Below are positions 25,904 through 36,042 of a stretch of DNA of 64,000 bases, in pieces. The number at the start of each line of letters is the position of its first letter. The first letter of the stretch is position 1. Location of the stretch: the NCBI RefSeq assembly GCF_039691755.1, contig NZ_CP137552.1, positions 1,736,001 through 1,800,000 of the forward strand, given 5' to 3'. The position numbers and the translations under genes were made by a program. Origin of the DNA: Halomonas sp. Bachu 37. GTDB lineage: Bacteria > Pseudomonadota > Gammaproteobacteria > Pseudomonadales > Halomonadaceae. The notes under the pieces were generated by a model. That model was not told the DNA's origin. It worked only from the letters and a program-made list of their open reading frames with translations, and made no database searches.

Positions 25904-26764
25904 CTATTGGAACCGTCCTGGACGCTTAGCCACCGCTTCCAATGCCCAGCCCTCGGTATCGACTTGACTCTCCAGTTGTCGTTCCAGCTCGTCCATCAGC
26001 CTAGGAAAGAAGTTCAAGCCGGTCCGTGCTTCTATTTCGTCGATACTCACCAGAAAGTCATCCAGCGGTTCGTTGCCGCGAACGTCCTGGGGCATGATGA
26101 ATGCCAGTGCTTTCGGCGTCTCGTCATGGGGTACCACGATAATCTTGTAGAAGGCAACGGGCACCTCCACCAGGCCGACGCGGTTGAACACGTTATCCAT
26201 GAAGGCTTCGGGGAATACCGGCCCGGTGATGACCTCCAATCGCTCGAAACGGGGAGCGAAGTGGTCCATGACCGCCTCTTCCAGGCGCTGCCATAGTTGG
26301 CGGTTGAGGTCCGGCAGCTGGGGCGCCATGTTGCTCATCAGGAAGGTATCTTCCTGAGCCACGCGCCCGTGTACCGCCGCGATGGCATAGTTGGGTGCCA
26401 GGTGGCCGCGATCATAACCGCTACCGGAGTAGTCGTCGGTACCCACCGGCCAAAGCGTGCGCCAATCGGCCCGAAAACCGGGTCGAGAACCGATGCTTGT
26501 ATCTTTCACGGCATGCAGCTGATAGCTGACCCAGAGTGAGTTCACTCGTACATCGGACCATCCGGCAAGGTAGCCTTCATTGCTCAGCACGCGATAAAAG
26601 GAGGTGGGGTGCAGCTTTTCCCAGGTAGGAAGGCCCCTCCAGCTGGAAGCGTCATGATGTTGTCGCTCCTGGTATTGCCAGAGTCCCGAGGCGACGACCA
26701 CAAAAAGCAGGGAGATTCCCAGGCGGCGCCCCTGGCGACGCCAACGAAAAAGCTTTCTAGGCAA
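25904..26764 (-). CDS. secreted or membrane-anchored DNA/RNA non-specific endonuclease (NUC1 family)
   Basis: A 286-residue beta-beta-alpha-metal nuclease. The catalytic DRGH motif is at residues 118-121 (SGYDRGHLAPN), followed by the metal-binding Asn region FLMSNMAPQLPDLNR. An N-terminal basic stretch and hydrophobic helix (residues 15-29, GISLLFVVVASGLW) is an uncleaved anchor or signal sequence, so the enzyme works in the periplasm or outside, probably for nucleic-acid scavenging. The start is a TTG preceded by AAGGGGAG at a somewhat long spacing; no ATG exists before the signal helix. It is convergent with the tRNA cluster and 47 bp downstream of the Lrp-like gene. Confidence 0.87.
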   Translation of the reverse strand: MPRKLFRWRRQGRRLGISLLFVVVASGLWQYQERQHHDASSWRGLPTWEKLHPTSFYRVLSNEGYLAGWSDVRVNSLWVSYQLHAVKDTSIGSRPGFRADWRTLWPVGTDDYSGSGYDRGHLAPNYAIAAVHGRVAQEDTFLMSNMAPQLPDLNRQLWQRLEEAVMDHFAPRFERLEVITGPVFPEAFMDNVFNRVGLVEVPVAFYKIIVVPHDETPKALAFIMPQDVRGNEPLDDFLVSIDEIEARTGLNFFPRLMDELERQLESQVDTEGWALEAVAKRPGRFQ

Positions 26765-26810
26765 TTCGGTTCACTCCCCTTATCCCTGCTTGGCAACTGT
26801 TTCGATCAGT

Positions 26811-27086
26811 TTACCACCCTAACGAGAACATGGTTTCCAGGTCGTGGCGCGAGTGGACCTGCATGGCATTGAGCGTTTCTGTATCGCGAATCCCCTCGAC
26901 GGCATTCAAGCGCTCGGTCACCAGTTCCGCCAGGCTTTCGAAATCGGGAGTGCGGGCAATCGCCACCAGATCATAGCGACCGCAAGTGGAATAAACCTCG
27001 CTAATGCCATCGACGTCCGCCAGCCGTTCGGCGACCGCCTTGACCTGGCCTTTATCGGTATTGATCAAGATCACAGCATTTTGCAT
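26811..27086 (-). CDS. stand-alone Lrp/AsnC-type ligand-binding domain protein
   Basis: A 91-residue protein that consists only of the RAM (regulation of amino-acid metabolism) domain of Lrp/AsnC regulators: alternating strands and helices ILINTDKGQVKAVAERLADVDGISEVYSTCGRYDLVAIART and a C-terminal LNAMQVHSRHDLETMF. There is no helix-turn-helix part. Such stand-alone domains assemble into decamers and bind amino acids; their cellular partner is generally unknown. A possible promoter (TTGGGG, 18 bp, TATACT) lies about 45-70 bp upstream on the minus strand. Downstream it may share a transcript with the nuclease gene. Confidence 0.85.
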   Translation of the reverse strand: MQNAVILINTDKGQVKAVAERLADVDGISEVYSTCGRYDLVAIARTPDFESLAELVTERLNAVEGIRDTETLNAMQVHSRHDLETMFSLGW

Positions 27087-27448
27087 GACGCCTCCATTGG
27101 CATGAATACGGTAGGTGATTGCGCCGCGAGTATAACAGCCCCTTTAAGCCTGCCCCAACGCTCTCGGCCGGGCTCTTTCGGCTCGCTTTATGGTTCCATC
27201 CAGCTATTCTTCCAACCCTGACTTCGACATGCTCCCCGGCGCGACCAATTGTCGCTCGGCAAGTGCCGAATTCGCACATCCAAATGGCTTAGGCTAGCAT
27301 GGCGGCTTAACTCCGTCAGGTAGGCACTTGATCAGGCAGAGACCTTGCCAGTCAAGCATCGTGGAGTCGAAATCGTGGAGTCGAAGAGGTGGCCAACCAC
27401 CCGATGGAACCGTGACCAAAACGCCGTATATGGCGATAAGGAGAAACC
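27087..27448. other. divergent intergenic region between the Lrp-like gene and the HiPIP gene
   Basis: 362 bases without a credible gene. The left end has a candidate minus-strand promoter (-10 TATACT on plus positions 27129-27134, -35 TTGGGG at 27153-27158). The right end carries a 14-bp tandem duplication and an AAGGAG site before the HiPIP start. The middle shows only short stop-rich frames. Confidence 0.6.
27358..27385. repeat. 14-bp tandem duplication upstream of the HiPIP gene
   Basis: Two perfect copies of ATCGTGGAGTCGAA stand end to end, 64 bases before the HiPIP start codon, in its presumed 5' leader. No relation to other repeats of the window except unit length. Confidence 0.85.
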
Positions 27449-27763
27449 ATGGCTAATCAAAGCCGTCGTACGTTCATGCGCAACAGTCTCATGGGACTCG
27501 CCACCCTACCGCTTGGTGCCGGCATTCTATCCAAGACGGCCTTCGCCCAGGAATTGCCGCGCCTGGACCCCGAATCGCCCAATGCCCAGGCGCTCAACTA
27601 CGTGGAAGAAGCCAGCGAGGCCAGCGATCATCCCGCTTACGAAGAAGGCGAACGCTGCGATAACTGCATGTTCTTCGTGGAAGATACCGAAGGCTGCCAG
27701 CTCTTCCCGCAACACAGCGTGGAACCGGGCGGCTGGTGCCAGTCCTGGACGGCTCAAGCCTGA
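27449..27763 (+). CDS. high-potential iron-sulfur protein (HiPIP), Tat-exported
   Basis: A 104-residue periplasmic electron carrier holding one [4Fe-4S] cluster at high redox potential. The four ligands fit the HiPIP spacing: Cys70 and Cys73 in CDNC, Cys83 in EGCQLF, Cys97 in GGWCQSW, with the aromatic residues that shield the cluster. The N-terminal SRRTFMR (residues 5-11) followed by a hydrophobic stretch to AFA is a twin-arginine signal, as expected because the cluster is inserted before export. AAGGAG precedes the ATG. HiPIPs carry electrons from bc1 complexes to oxidases; in halophiles they may replace cytochrome c. The gene is alone and convergent with spoVR. Confidence 0.95.
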   Translation: MANQSRRTFMRNSLMGLATLPLGAGILSKTAFAQELPRLDPESPNAQALNYVEEASEASDHPAYEEGERCDNCMFFVEDTEGCQLFPQHSVEPGGWCQSWTAQA

Positions 27764-27818
27764 CCTTGGCGGCCTCGCCGTCAGCCTGAAACCAGGTGTT
27801 GAAAAAAGCTGTTTACAA

Positions 27819-27850
27819 GCACTATCCCGCATCCAGGTGCAGGATAGTGC
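27819..27850. terminator. hairpin between convergent HiPIP and spoVR genes
   Basis: A 9-bp perfect stem (GCACTATCC and complement) is extended inward by three more pairs after one mismatch. It lies 56 bases after the HiPIP stop and 34 bases beyond the spoVR stop. A T run follows on the minus strand only after 15 bases, so efficiency is uncertain. Confidence 0.55.
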
Positions 27851-27883
27851 GTTCTGCGCCTACGTTTCGGCTCCTTTCGTGCC

Positions 27884-29434
27884 TCACTCCCCTTCCGTTA
27901 TCGGCCACTGATAACGCCGGGTAACACGATCCTCTTCGCGAGATTCCAGCCGTACCGGGAACCCCCACAATTGGTGAAGATGCCGGATCACCGGGTAAAC
28001 GCTTCTGGCCAATGGACGGCGACCGTCCTGTACGTGATGCAGCGTCAGCGAACGATCTCCGCGAATATCGGCCTCGACTATCTGAATATTGGGCTCCCGA
28101 ACCGACAATGCATACTGGGTGGACAAGGCTTCGCGAATGCGACGATAGCCACGCTCGTCGTGAATGGCGCCGACTTCCAGGGTTTCCTCCTGGTCGTCAT
28201 CGACCACCAAGAACAGCTTCAGGTCGCGCATTACCTTGGGTGAAAGAAACTGCTGGATAAAAGACTCGTCCTTGAAGTTGCGCATGGCGAACTCGAGACT
28301 ATCCCGCCAGGGACTTCCAGCCAGGTCCGGAAACCATTCGCGATCCTCATCGGTGGGAGCCTCGCAGATACGCCTGATATCGGTGAAGATGGCGAATCCC
28401 AGAGCGTAGGGATTGATGCCGCTGTAATAGGGGCTATCGAAATCGGGCTGCTGAATCACCGCCGAGTGGGATTGCAGGAACTCCAGCATCAGTCCTTCAT
28501 CCACGCGGCCATCGTCATACAGCCGGTTCATCAGGGTGTAGTGCCAGAAGCAGGCCCAGCCTTCGTTCATGACCTGGGTCTGGCGCTGGGGATAGAAATA
28601 CTGCGCCATCTTGCGCACGATGCGCACGATTTCCCGCTGCCACGGCGCCAGCAGGGGGGCGTTCTTCTCGATGAAATACAGCAGATTTTCCTGAGGCTCG
28701 GGTGGATAACGACCGCCGACATGCAGCCCCAGCGGGTCCTCTCCGCTCATGTCGCTGCCCGCCAGGATATCGCTGTCGCCCTCTGGCTGGGGAATGGTTC
28801 GCCACAGCATGTTGACCTGAGTCTGCAGATAGCGTTCGCGCTCCTCCTGGCGTCGCGCTTCTTCCGAGGCGGAAACAGGAGAAGGCCGCTTGTAGCGATC
28901 GACGCCGTAATTCTGCAGCGCATGACAGGCATCCAGCAACTGCTCGACCGCCTGCACGCCATGGCGCTCCTCACACTGGCTGATGTACTTGCGGGCGAAG
29001 ACCAGGTAGTCGACGATCGACTCCGCATCGGTCCAGGCGCGGAACAGATAGTTGCCCTTGAAGAAGGAGTTGTGACCGTAGCAGGCGTGGGCCATCACCA
29101 GCACCTGCATCATCAAGGTATTCTCCTCCATGAGATAGGCGATGCAGGGATCGGAGTTGATCACCAGCTCATAGGCCAGGCCCATCTGGCCACGCTTGTA
29201 GGCCTGCTCCACGGCCAGAAACTGCTTTCCGAACGACCAGTGGTGATAACCCACCGGCATGCCCACGCTGGCGTAGGCGTCCATCATCTGTTCGGTGGTG
29301 ATGAGCTCGATCTGATTGGGGTAGGTATCCAGACGGTACTCGTCCGCCAGGCGCGCCAACTCCTCGTCGAAACGTTCCAGAGTGGCGAAATTCCAGTCAG
29401 AGCCCGTGGCAATCGGTTCTCGGCGTGCATTCAT
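27884..29434 (-). CDS. SpoVR family protein (YcgB homologue)
   Basis: A 516-residue soluble protein that matches the SpoVR/YcgB family over its full length: IELITTEQMMDAYASVGMPV, VMAHACYGHNSFFKGNYLF, and the C-terminal TLHHVQDGRRPLARS region. The His/Glu-rich HACYGHNSFFK segment is conserved in the family. Its chemistry is unknown; in Bacillus it affects spore cortex, in enterics it is RpoS-dependent. The start has GGAGCATCCC-like spacing and lies 31 bp after yeaH. It is the third gene of a prkA-yeaH-spoVR operon that occurs as a block in many proteobacteria. Confidence 0.92.
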   Translation of the reverse strand: MNARREPIATGSDWNFATLERFDEELARLADEYRLDTYPNQIELITTEQMMDAYASVGMPVGYHHWSFGKQFLAVEQAYKRGQMGLAYELVINSDPCIAYLMEENTLMMQVLVMAHACYGHNSFFKGNYLFRAWTDAESIVDYLVFARKYISQCEERHGVQAVEQLLDACHALQNYGVDRYKRPSPVSASEEARRQEERERYLQTQVNMLWRTIPQPEGDSDILAGSDMSGEDPLGLHVGGRYPPEPQENLLYFIEKNAPLLAPWQREIVRIVRKMAQYFYPQRQTQVMNEGWACFWHYTLMNRLYDDGRVDEGLMLEFLQSHSAVIQQPDFDSPYYSGINPYALGFAIFTDIRRICEAPTDEDREWFPDLAGSPWRDSLEFAMRNFKDESFIQQFLSPKVMRDLKLFLVVDDDQEETLEVGAIHDERGYRRIREALSTQYALSVREPNIQIVEADIRGDRSLTLHHVQDGRRPLARSVYPVIRHLHQLWGFPVRLESREEDRVTRRYQWPITEGE

Positions 29435-29465
29435 GGGATGCTCCTGACGCGTGTCGTTCCCGCGA

Positions 29466-30749
29466 CTATTGGTTGAGCCTGCGCTTGAACAGATCGCGGA
29501 AGACCGGATAGATGTCCCCCGCCTCGACGATCTGGCGCATGGCGAACCGCTCCGGGAAACGCTGGGCCACCGTGGTGTACTCATGCCACAACGATTGATG
29601 CTCGTGAGGAGTGATCTCCACGTAGGCAAAGTACTGCAGCTGCGGCATCAGTTGCTTGGCGAGCAGTTCGCGGCAGATATCGGAATCGTCGTCCCAGTTA
29701 TCGCCGTCGCTGGCCTGCGCCACGTACAGGTTCCATTGCTCGGCGGGATAGCGCTTGTCGATGATCTGCTTGACCAGCGTCAAGGCGCTGGACACGATGG
29801 TGCCGCCGGTCTCCCGGGAGTAGAAGAACTCCTCCTCGCCCACTTCCCGGGCCGCTGTATGGTGGCGCACGAAGACCAGCTCGACCTTCTCGTAATGGCG
29901 CTCGAGAAACAGGTACAGCAGCAGAAAGAAACGCTTGGCGATATCCTTGTGGTTCTGGGTCATCGACCCCGACACGTCCATGATGCAGAACATCACCGCC
30001 TGGCTCGACGGCTGGGGCTGGGCGGTCAACTGGTGATAGCGCAGGTCGTAGGTATCGATGAACGGCACCGCCCCCAGGCGCTTTTCCAGGCGCTGGATTT
30101 CCGCTTTCAATTCGGTGATGCGAGCAGGATTGCGCAGTACCGGGTCCTTGCACTCTTCCAGCTGCAGGGCTTCGCAGGCCTCTTTCAAGGCGCGTTTTAT
30201 CGGCGCTCGCATGGCGATGCGGCGGGCATACGCCTCCCGCATCGAGCGGGTGATGCTGATCCGGGCGGGAACCCCATCGCGGCTCAACCCCGCCCGCACC
30301 ATCTTGACCTCGTTCAACGACTTCAAGGGCTTACGCTGCAGATGGGGAAGCTCCAGACCGTCGAAGACGAATTCCAGGAACTCCTCACGGCTGAGGGTAA
30401 AGGCGAATTCATCGACCCCTTCGCCCTGGTTGGAGGCATTGCCTTCACCGCTGCCCTGCCCGCCCTGGCCACCGCTGGGACGGCGAATCCGGTCACCTTC
30501 GAGAAATTCCTTGTTGCCCGGCGCGACGATCGAATTCGCGCCCCCCTGACCGTGCTGGAATACCGGCTCGGAAATATCCTTGGTGGGTATCGACACTTTC
30601 TCGCCACGCTCCATGTCGGTGATGGAACGGCGGTTCACCGCCTCCTCCACCGAGCGCTTGATATGCTTGCGATAGCGCTCCAGAAAGCGCTGTCGGTTGA
30701 CCGCGCTCTTGTGCTTGGCATTCGGCCTTCGATCGATAAAGTAGGTCAT
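29466..30749 (-). CDS. yeaH: YeaH/YhbH family protein (DUF444)
   Basis: A 427-residue protein of the DUF444 family. The N-terminal [20 protein letters not shown] and the following Arg-rich [19 protein letters not shown] match family starts. A Gly-rich linker ([19 protein letters not shown]) follows. In the C-terminal half [16 protein letters not shown] resembles the metal-ion-dependent adhesion site of von Willebrand A domains (DxSxS), suggesting a co-chaperone-like role with the AAA-type kinase PrkA next door. Such vWA/AAA pairs are a recurring theme, but that link is inference. It lies between prkA (17 bp upstream) and spoVR (31 bp downstream). Confidence 0.93.
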   Translation of the reverse strand: MTYFIDRRPNAKHKSAVNRQRFLERYRKHIKRSVEEAVNRRSITDMERGEKVSIPTKDISEPVFQHGQGGANSIVAPGNKEFLEGDRIRRPSGGQGGQGSGEGNASNQGEGVDEFAFTLSREEFLEFVFDGLELPHLQRKPLKSLNEVKMVRAGLSRDGVPARISITRSMREAYARRIAMRAPIKRALKEACEALQLEECKDPVLRNPARITELKAEIQRLEKRLGAVPFIDTYDLRYHQLTAQPQPSSQAVMFCIMDVSGSMTQNHKDIAKRFFLLLYLFLERHYEKVELVFVRHHTAAREVGEEEFFYSRETGGTIVSSALTLVKQIIDKRYPAEQWNLYVAQASDGDNWDDDSDICRELLAKQLMPQLQYFAYVEITPHEHQSLWHEYTTVAQRFPERFAMRQIVEAGDIYPVFRDLFKRRLNQ

Positions 30750-30766
30750 GGGACCTCCGACAAGGC

Positions 30767-32689
30767 TTACTGGGATTTACGGACTCGCAGATACCACTCG
30801 GACAGCAGGCGAACCTGTTTTTCCGTGTAACCGCGATCCACCATGCGCGCGACGAAGTCCTCATGCTTGCTCTGATCCGACTTGGAAGCCTTGGCATTGA
30901 AGGAGATGACCGGCAGTAGCTCCTCGGTATTGGCGAACATCTTGTGCTCGATGACTCCCTTGAGCTTCTCGTACGATTGCCAGCTGGGGTTCATGCCGTT
31001 GTTCTGGGCCCGGGCCCGTAGCACGAAATTGACCACCTCGTGGCGGAAGTCCTTGGGATTGGAGATACCCGCCGGCTTCTCGATCTTCTCCAGATCCTCG
31101 TTGAGCGCCTGCCGGTCGAGCAGTTCGCCGGTTTCCGGGTCGCGATACTCCTGGTCCTGAATCCAGAAATCGGCGTAGGTGACATAGCGGTCGAAGATAT
31201 TCTGGCCGTACTCGCTGTACGACTCGAGATAGGCGGTCTGAATCTCCTTGCCGATGAAGTCGACATAACGCGGCGCCAAAAACTCCTTGATGAAGCCCAG
31301 GTAGCGTTCGAAGGTCTCGCTGGGCAGTTGCTCGCGTTCGAGTGCCTGCTCGAGCACGTACAGTAGATGCACCGGGTTGGCCGCCACTTCGGTACCGTCG
31401 AAGTTGAACACCTTGGACAGGATCTTGAAGGCAAAGCGCGTCGAAAGCCCCTCCATGCCTTCATCCACGCCCGCGGCGTCACGGTACTCCTGGATCGACT
31501 TGGCGCGAGGGTCGGTATCCTTCAGGTTCTCGCCATCGTAGACGCGCATCTTGGAATAGATGCTCGAATTTTCCGGCACCTTGAGGCGCGAAAGCACGGA
31601 AAACTGCGCCAGCATGCGCAGGGTATCCGGGGCGCAGGGTGCGGCGTTGAGCGAGGATTCCTCGAGCAGTTTCTGGTAGATCTTGATCTCTTCGGAGACG
31701 CGCAGGCAGTAAGGCACCTTGACGATATAGACCCGGTCGAGGAACGCCTCGTTGTTGCGGTTGTTACGAAACGCCTGCCACTCCGATTCGTTGGAGTGGG
31801 CCAGGATAATGCCATCGAAGGGGATCGCGCCCATGCCTTCGGTGGGATTGTAGTTGCCTTCCTGGGTCGCGGTGAGCAAGGGGTGCAGCACCTTGATCGG
31901 CGCCTTGAACATCTCGACGAATTCCATCAGCCCCTGGTTGGCGCGGCACAGCCCCCCGGAAAAGCTGTAGGCGTCGGGATCGTCCTGGGAATAGAGTTCG
32001 AGCTGGCGGATATCCACCTTGCCCACCAACGAGGAGATATCCTGGTTGTTCTCGTCGCCGGGCTCGGTCTTGGAGATGGCGATCTGGTTCAGGCGCGAGG
32101 GATACAGCCGCACCACGCGGAAACGGGAGATATCCCCGCCGTACTCCTTGAGCCGCTTGGCCGCCCAAGGCGACATGATGCTTTTCAAGTGACGCTGGGG
32201 GATGCGGTACTCCTTCTCTAGCAGTTCGCCATCCTCTTCCGGCGAGAACAGCCCCAGCGGCGACTCGTAGACCGGAGAATCCTTGATGGCGTAGAACGGA
32301 ATCCGCTCCATGAGCAGCTTCAAGCGTTCCGCCAATGACGACTTGCCCCCACCCACCGGCCCCAGCAGATAGAGTATCTGCTTGCGCTCCTCCAACCCCT
32401 GGGCGGCATGGCGGAAGTAGGCCACGATCTGCTCGATGGACTCTTCCATGCCATGGAACTCGGCAAAGGCCGGGTAACGGCGGATCACCTTGTTGGAAAA
32501 GATGCGCGAAAGCCGCGGGTCCTTGGCGGTGTCGATGACATCGGGCTCGCCTATCGCCTCGAGCAGGCGCTCGGCGGCGCCAGCGTAGACCGACGGGTCG
32601 CGCCGGCACATTTCAAGGTATTCCTGCAGACTCATATCTTCTTGCTGAACACGGCTGAAACGGTCTTGTACGTGATCAAAGATGCTCAT
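30767..32689 (-). CDS. prkA: PrkA family serine protein kinase (YeaG)
   Basis: A 640-residue AAA+ type serine kinase (E. coli YeaG has 644). The N-terminal PrkA AAA domain carries Walker [10 protein letters not shown] (residues 110-118) and a Walker B-like [14 protein letters not shown] further on. The C-terminal part (about 390-640) is the PrkA kinase-like domain, including [28 protein letters not shown] order with [11 protein letters not shown]. In enterics yeaG is induced under nitrogen or carbon stress and affects cell heterogeneity. The start follows CAGGAGGCTTCA; a 25-residue longer frame has no such site. First gene of the prkA-yeaH-spoVR operon. Confidence 0.95.
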   Translation of the reverse strand: MSIFDHVQDRFSRVQQEDMSLQEYLEMCRRDPSVYAGAAERLLEAIGEPDVIDTAKDPRLSRIFSNKVIRRYPAFAEFHGMEESIEQIVAYFRHAAQGLEERKQILYLLGPVGGGKSSLAERLKLLMERIPFYAIKDSPVYESPLGLFSPEEDGELLEKEYRIPQRHLKSIMSPWAAKRLKEYGGDISRFRVVRLYPSRLNQIAISKTEPGDENNQDISSLVGKVDIRQLELYSQDDPDAYSFSGGLCRANQGLMEFVEMFKAPIKVLHPLLTATQEGNYNPTEGMGAIPFDGIILAHSNESEWQAFRNNRNNEAFLDRVYIVKVPYCLRVSEEIKIYQKLLEESSLNAAPCAPDTLRMLAQFSVLSRLKVPENSSIYSKMRVYDGENLKDTDPRAKSIQEYRDAAGVDEGMEGLSTRFAFKILSKVFNFDGTEVAANPVHLLYVLEQALEREQLPSETFERYLGFIKEFLAPRYVDFIGKEIQTAYLESYSEYGQNIFDRYVTYADFWIQDQEYRDPETGELLDRQALNEDLEKIEKPAGISNPKDFRHEVVNFVLRARAQNNGMNPSWQSYEKLKGVIEHKMFANTEELLPVISFNAKASKSDQSKHEDFVARMVDRGYTEKQVRLLSEWYLRVRKSQ

Positions 32690-32797
32690 TGAAGCCTCCT
32701 GTATCCCAGCCCCGGGCTCACATACCAGGGACGATGGGTATCGCACTATTAGCGTAGACAGCATTAGCGAAGAGTGGAGGCCGTCACTTCAACGCAG

Positions 32798-33850
32798 TCA
32801 GGTCAGACTGCGCAGGCCCGTTTCCATATCGGCAAGCAGATCGTCGAGAAGTTCGGTCGTGGTGTTCCAGGCGCAGACGAAACGCACCCCACCCGCACCG
32901 ATGAAGGTATAGAACGTCCAGCCGCGCTGGCGCAGATAGTCGATCAAGACGGGCGGAAGCTCGACGAACACACTGTTGGCCTGGGTCGGGAACATCAACG
33001 AGACTCCGGGCAGCGAGGCCAATCTACGGGCGAGATAGGCCGCCATGGCGTTGGCGTGTTCGGCATTGGTGCGCCAGGCGCCGCTTTCCAGCAGGCCGAG
33101 CCAGGGCGCGGCGATGAAGCGCATCTTGGAGGCCAGCTGGCCCGCCTGCTTGCAGCGCCAGGCGAAGTCCTCGGCCAGGTCACGATTGAAGAACAGGATC
33201 GCCTCGCCGAATGCCAGTCCATTCTTGGTGCCCGAGAAGCACAGCGCGTCCACCCCCACCTGCCAGGTCAGTTCCGCTGGAGTCGCGTCCAGCGCCGCGC
33301 AGGCATTGGCGAAGCGCGCGCCGTCCATGTGCAGGCGCAGATCGTACTTGTCCGCCACCGCGCGGATGGCCAGCAGCTCTTCGCGGGAGTACACAGTGCC
33401 CACTTCGGTGGCCTGGGTCAGCGAGATGACCTTGGGCTTGGGATAATGGATGTCGTTGCGCTTGGTGACCAGCGCCTCGATTCCTTCCGGCGTCAGCTTG
33501 CCGTTGACGCCGGGAGACGTCAGCAGCTTGGCGCCATTGGAAAAAAACTCCGGGCCGCCGCACTCGTCGGTTTCGATATGCGCCAATTCGTGGCAGATGA
33601 CGCTATGGAAGCTGCGTCCCATGGCGGCCAGTGCCAGCGAATTGGCTGCCGTACCGTTGAAAACGAAGAATACCTCGCAATCGTAATCGAACATTTTCCG
33701 AAAACGATCCGCCGCTCGCGCGGTCCAGCTGTCGTTGCCGTAGGCCAGGTCATCGGTCTGGTTGGCCTTGAGCAGGTACTCCATGGCTTCGGGGCAGATG
33801 CCTGAGGTATTGTCGCTGGCGAGAAAACGCGGGGTACACTCCGGGGTCAT
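32798..33850 (-). CDS. ltaE: low-specificity L-threonine aldolase
   Basis: A 350-residue PLP enzyme of fold type I that splits threonine and related beta-hydroxy amino acids into glycine and an aldehyde. Lys209 in CFSGTKNGLAFGE is the Schiff-base lysine, the Asp in RLHMDGARFANA contacts the PLP ring nitrogen, and FVFNGTAAN holds the phosphate. The length and the CHELAHIETDECGGPEFF segment fit the bacterial subgroup close to Pseudomonas enzymes. The ATG is used with AAGGAT upstream; a 16-residue extension is possible but unlikely. The gene is monocistronic with fadH further upstream on the same strand. Confidence 0.93.
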   Translation of the reverse strand: MTPECTPRFLASDNTSGICPEAMEYLLKANQTDDLAYGNDSWTARAADRFRKMFDYDCEVFFVFNGTAANSLALAAMGRSFHSVICHELAHIETDECGGPEFFSNGAKLLTSPGVNGKLTPEGIEALVTKRNDIHYPKPKVISLTQATEVGTVYSREELLAIRAVADKYDLRLHMDGARFANACAALDATPAELTWQVGVDALCFSGTKNGLAFGEAILFFNRDLAEDFAWRCKQAGQLASKMRFIAAPWLGLLESGAWRTNAEHANAMAAYLARRLASLPGVSLMFPTQANSVFVELPPVLIDYLRQRGWTFYTFIGAGGVRFVCAWNTTTELLDDLLADMETGLRSLT

Positions 33851-33979
33851 GACGAGATCCTTGTTGTCTGTCGTATGCGCAGCGCTGGCAGGTGCCACCG
33901 GCGCCGTTTGCCGGGCAAGGGATGGGCGTGCCCGGGCATATCAGTCTATCGTTATTTTCCGCTCGCGGTCACCGCCCCG

Positions 33980-36001
33980 TCACAGCGCCGCCGCCAGGCG
34001 CATACCCTGGTCGATGGCCCGTTTGGCATCGAGCTCGGCGGCTTCGAAAGCCCCGCCGATCACATGCACGTTGACTCCGCTATCTTCCAGCGGCGTGATC
34101 AACTCACGTACCGACTCCTGACCGGCGCATACCACGATGGAATCCACCGCCAGCAGCCGCTGTTCGTCACCGTGGCGGAAATGCAGGCCCTGGTCGTCTA
34201 TCTTCAGGTACTCGCATCCGGGCAGTGTCGTCACGCCACGTTTCTTGAGCGCCGCGCGATGCACCCAGCCGGTGGTCTTGCCCAGATTCTTGCCCGGCTT
34301 GGAATCCTTGCGCTGGAGCATGGTGATCTCACGGGGCACTTCCGGCGGCACTGCCGCCTTCAGGCCACCCCGATTGGAAACCTCCAGATCGACACCCCAC
34401 TCGTCGCACCACGCCTGGGTATCGAGTGCCGGATGGCCCTGGTGCGAGAGCTGTTCCGACACATCGAAGCCGATGCCGCCGGCGCCGATGATCGCCACCT
34501 TTCTGCCGACCCGCTCGGGATGGCGGATGGCATCGGCGTAACTGATCACGCTGGGCGAGTCACTGCCGGGCAGGTCGAGTTCCCGTGGGCGTACGCCGGT
34601 GGCAAGTATCACCTCGTCGAACGTCTTGAGGGCCTGGGCATCGGCGCGGGTATTCAGGCGTACCTCCACATCGTGCTTGTCCAGCATCACCCGGTAGTAG
34701 CGCAGGGTTTCGTTGAACTCCTCCTTGCCGGGAATCCTGCGGGCATAATTGAACTGGCCGCCAAGCTCCTCGCCTTGTTCGAACAGCACCACCCGGTGGC
34801 CCCGGCTGGCGGCGGTAACCGCAGTGGCAAGCCCTGCCGGGCCGCCGCCCACTACCGCGATACGCTTAGGGGTTACTGCCGGCTCGATGACCAGCTCGGT
34901 TTCGTGGCAGGCCCTGGGGTTGACCAGACACGAGGTCAACTTGCCAGCGAAGGTGTGATCGAGACACGCCTGGTTGCAGGCGATACAGGTATTGATCTCT
35001 TCCGCCACGCCGTCGCGAGCCTTGCTTACCCAGGCCGGATCGGCCAGGAAGGGGCGCGCCATGGAAACCATGTCGGCGTGCCCGTCGGCCAGCACCCGTT
35101 CGGCCACATCGGGCATGTTGATGCGGTTGGTGGTGATCAGGGGGATGTCCAGTTCGGCTTTCATGCGCTGGGTAACCCGGGTGAACGCCGCACGCGGCAC
35201 GCTGGTGACGATGGTCGGTACACGGGCTTCGTGCCAGCCGATCCCGGTATTGATCATGCTGGCACCGGCACGCTCCACCGCCTTGCCCAGAGCCACCACC
35301 TCATCCCAGCTGCTGCCTTCTTCCACCAGATCGATCATCGAGAGGCGGAAGATGATGACGAAGGCTTCACCTACCGCTTCTCTTATGCGCTCGACGATTT
35401 CCACGGCGAAGCGGCTGCGGTTGGCGAAACTGCCGCCCCACTCGTCCTGGCGTTGATTGGTGCGCAGACACAGAAATTGGTTGATCAGATAGCCTTCCGA
35501 CCCCATCACTTCGACACCGTCGTAGCCGGCCTGTTGAGCCAATTCGGCACAGCGCACGTAATCGTCGATCTGCTGCTCCACCTCGGCGCTAGAAAGCTCC
35601 CGAGGCATGAAGGGATTTATGGGCGCCTGAATCGGCGACGGCGCGACCAGGTCGGGGGAGTAGGCATAGCGTCCGGCGTGGAGAATCTGCATGCAGATTC
35701 GCCCGCCCGCCTCGTGAACAGCACTGGCGATCTGCCGGTGCTGCGCCACCTGACTCTCCTCGAACAGTGCATTGGCCCCATGGAATACCGCGCCTTCCGC
35801 GTTGGGCGCGATGCCCCCGGTCACGATCAGCCCGACCCCTTCCCGTGTACGCTCGGCATAAAATGCGGCGAGACGCTCGAACCCGTTCGCGGCTTCTTCC
35901 AGGTTGGTATGCATCGACCCCATCAGCACCCGGTTGGGCAGAGTCAGATGCCCCACGGTCAACGGGCGGAAAAGGTGCGGATAGTGAGGCGCTTGCGGCA
36001 T
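33980..36001 (-). CDS. fadH: NADPH-dependent 2,4-dienoyl-CoA reductase
   Basis: A 673-residue iron-sulfur flavoenzyme needed to degrade unsaturated fatty acids with double bonds at even positions. It has an N-terminal FMN-binding TIM barrel of the old yellow enzyme class (PNRVLMGSMHTNLEE), the cluster motif CIACNQACLDH followed by CLVNPRACHE (four Cys for one [4Fe-4S]), then FAD- and NADPH-binding Rossmann domains (VAVVGGGPAGLATA and VAIIGAGGIGFDV). E. coli FadH is 672 residues. The start has CAGGAG six bases upstream, preferred over an ATG seven codons earlier. Divergent from an EamA exporter; the intergenic region has a 13-bp palindrome. Confidence 0.95.
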   Translation of the reverse strand: MPQAPHYPHLFRPLTVGHLTLPNRVLMGSMHTNLEEAANGFERLAAFYAERTREGVGLIVTGGIAPNAEGAVFHGANALFEESQVAQHRQIASAVHEAGGRICMQILHAGRYAYSPDLVAPSPIQAPINPFMPRELSSAEVEQQIDDYVRCAELAQQAGYDGVEVMGSEGYLINQFLCLRTNQRQDEWGGSFANRSRFAVEIVERIREAVGEAFVIIFRLSMIDLVEEGSSWDEVVALGKAVERAGASMINTGIGWHEARVPTIVTSVPRAAFTRVTQRMKAELDIPLITTNRINMPDVAERVLADGHADMVSMARPFLADPAWVSKARDGVAEEINTCIACNQACLDHTFAGKLTSCLVNPRACHETELVIEPAVTPKRIAVVGGGPAGLATAVTAASRGHRVVLFEQGEELGGQFNYARRIPGKEEFNETLRYYRVMLDKHDVEVRLNTRADAQALKTFDEVILATGVRPRELDLPGSDSPSVISYADAIRHPERVGRKVAIIGAGGIGFDVSEQLSHQGHPALDTQAWCDEWGVDLEVSNRGGLKAAVPPEVPREITMLQRKDSKPGKNLGKTTGWVHRAALKKRGVTTLPGCEYLKIDDQGLHFRHGDEQRLLAVDSIVVCAGQESVRELITPLEDSGVNVHVIGGAFEAAELDAKRAIDQGMRLAAAL

Positions 36002-36042
36002 AGGGATCTCCTGGTGGGTCATCGATTCAGCTTTCAAACAAG

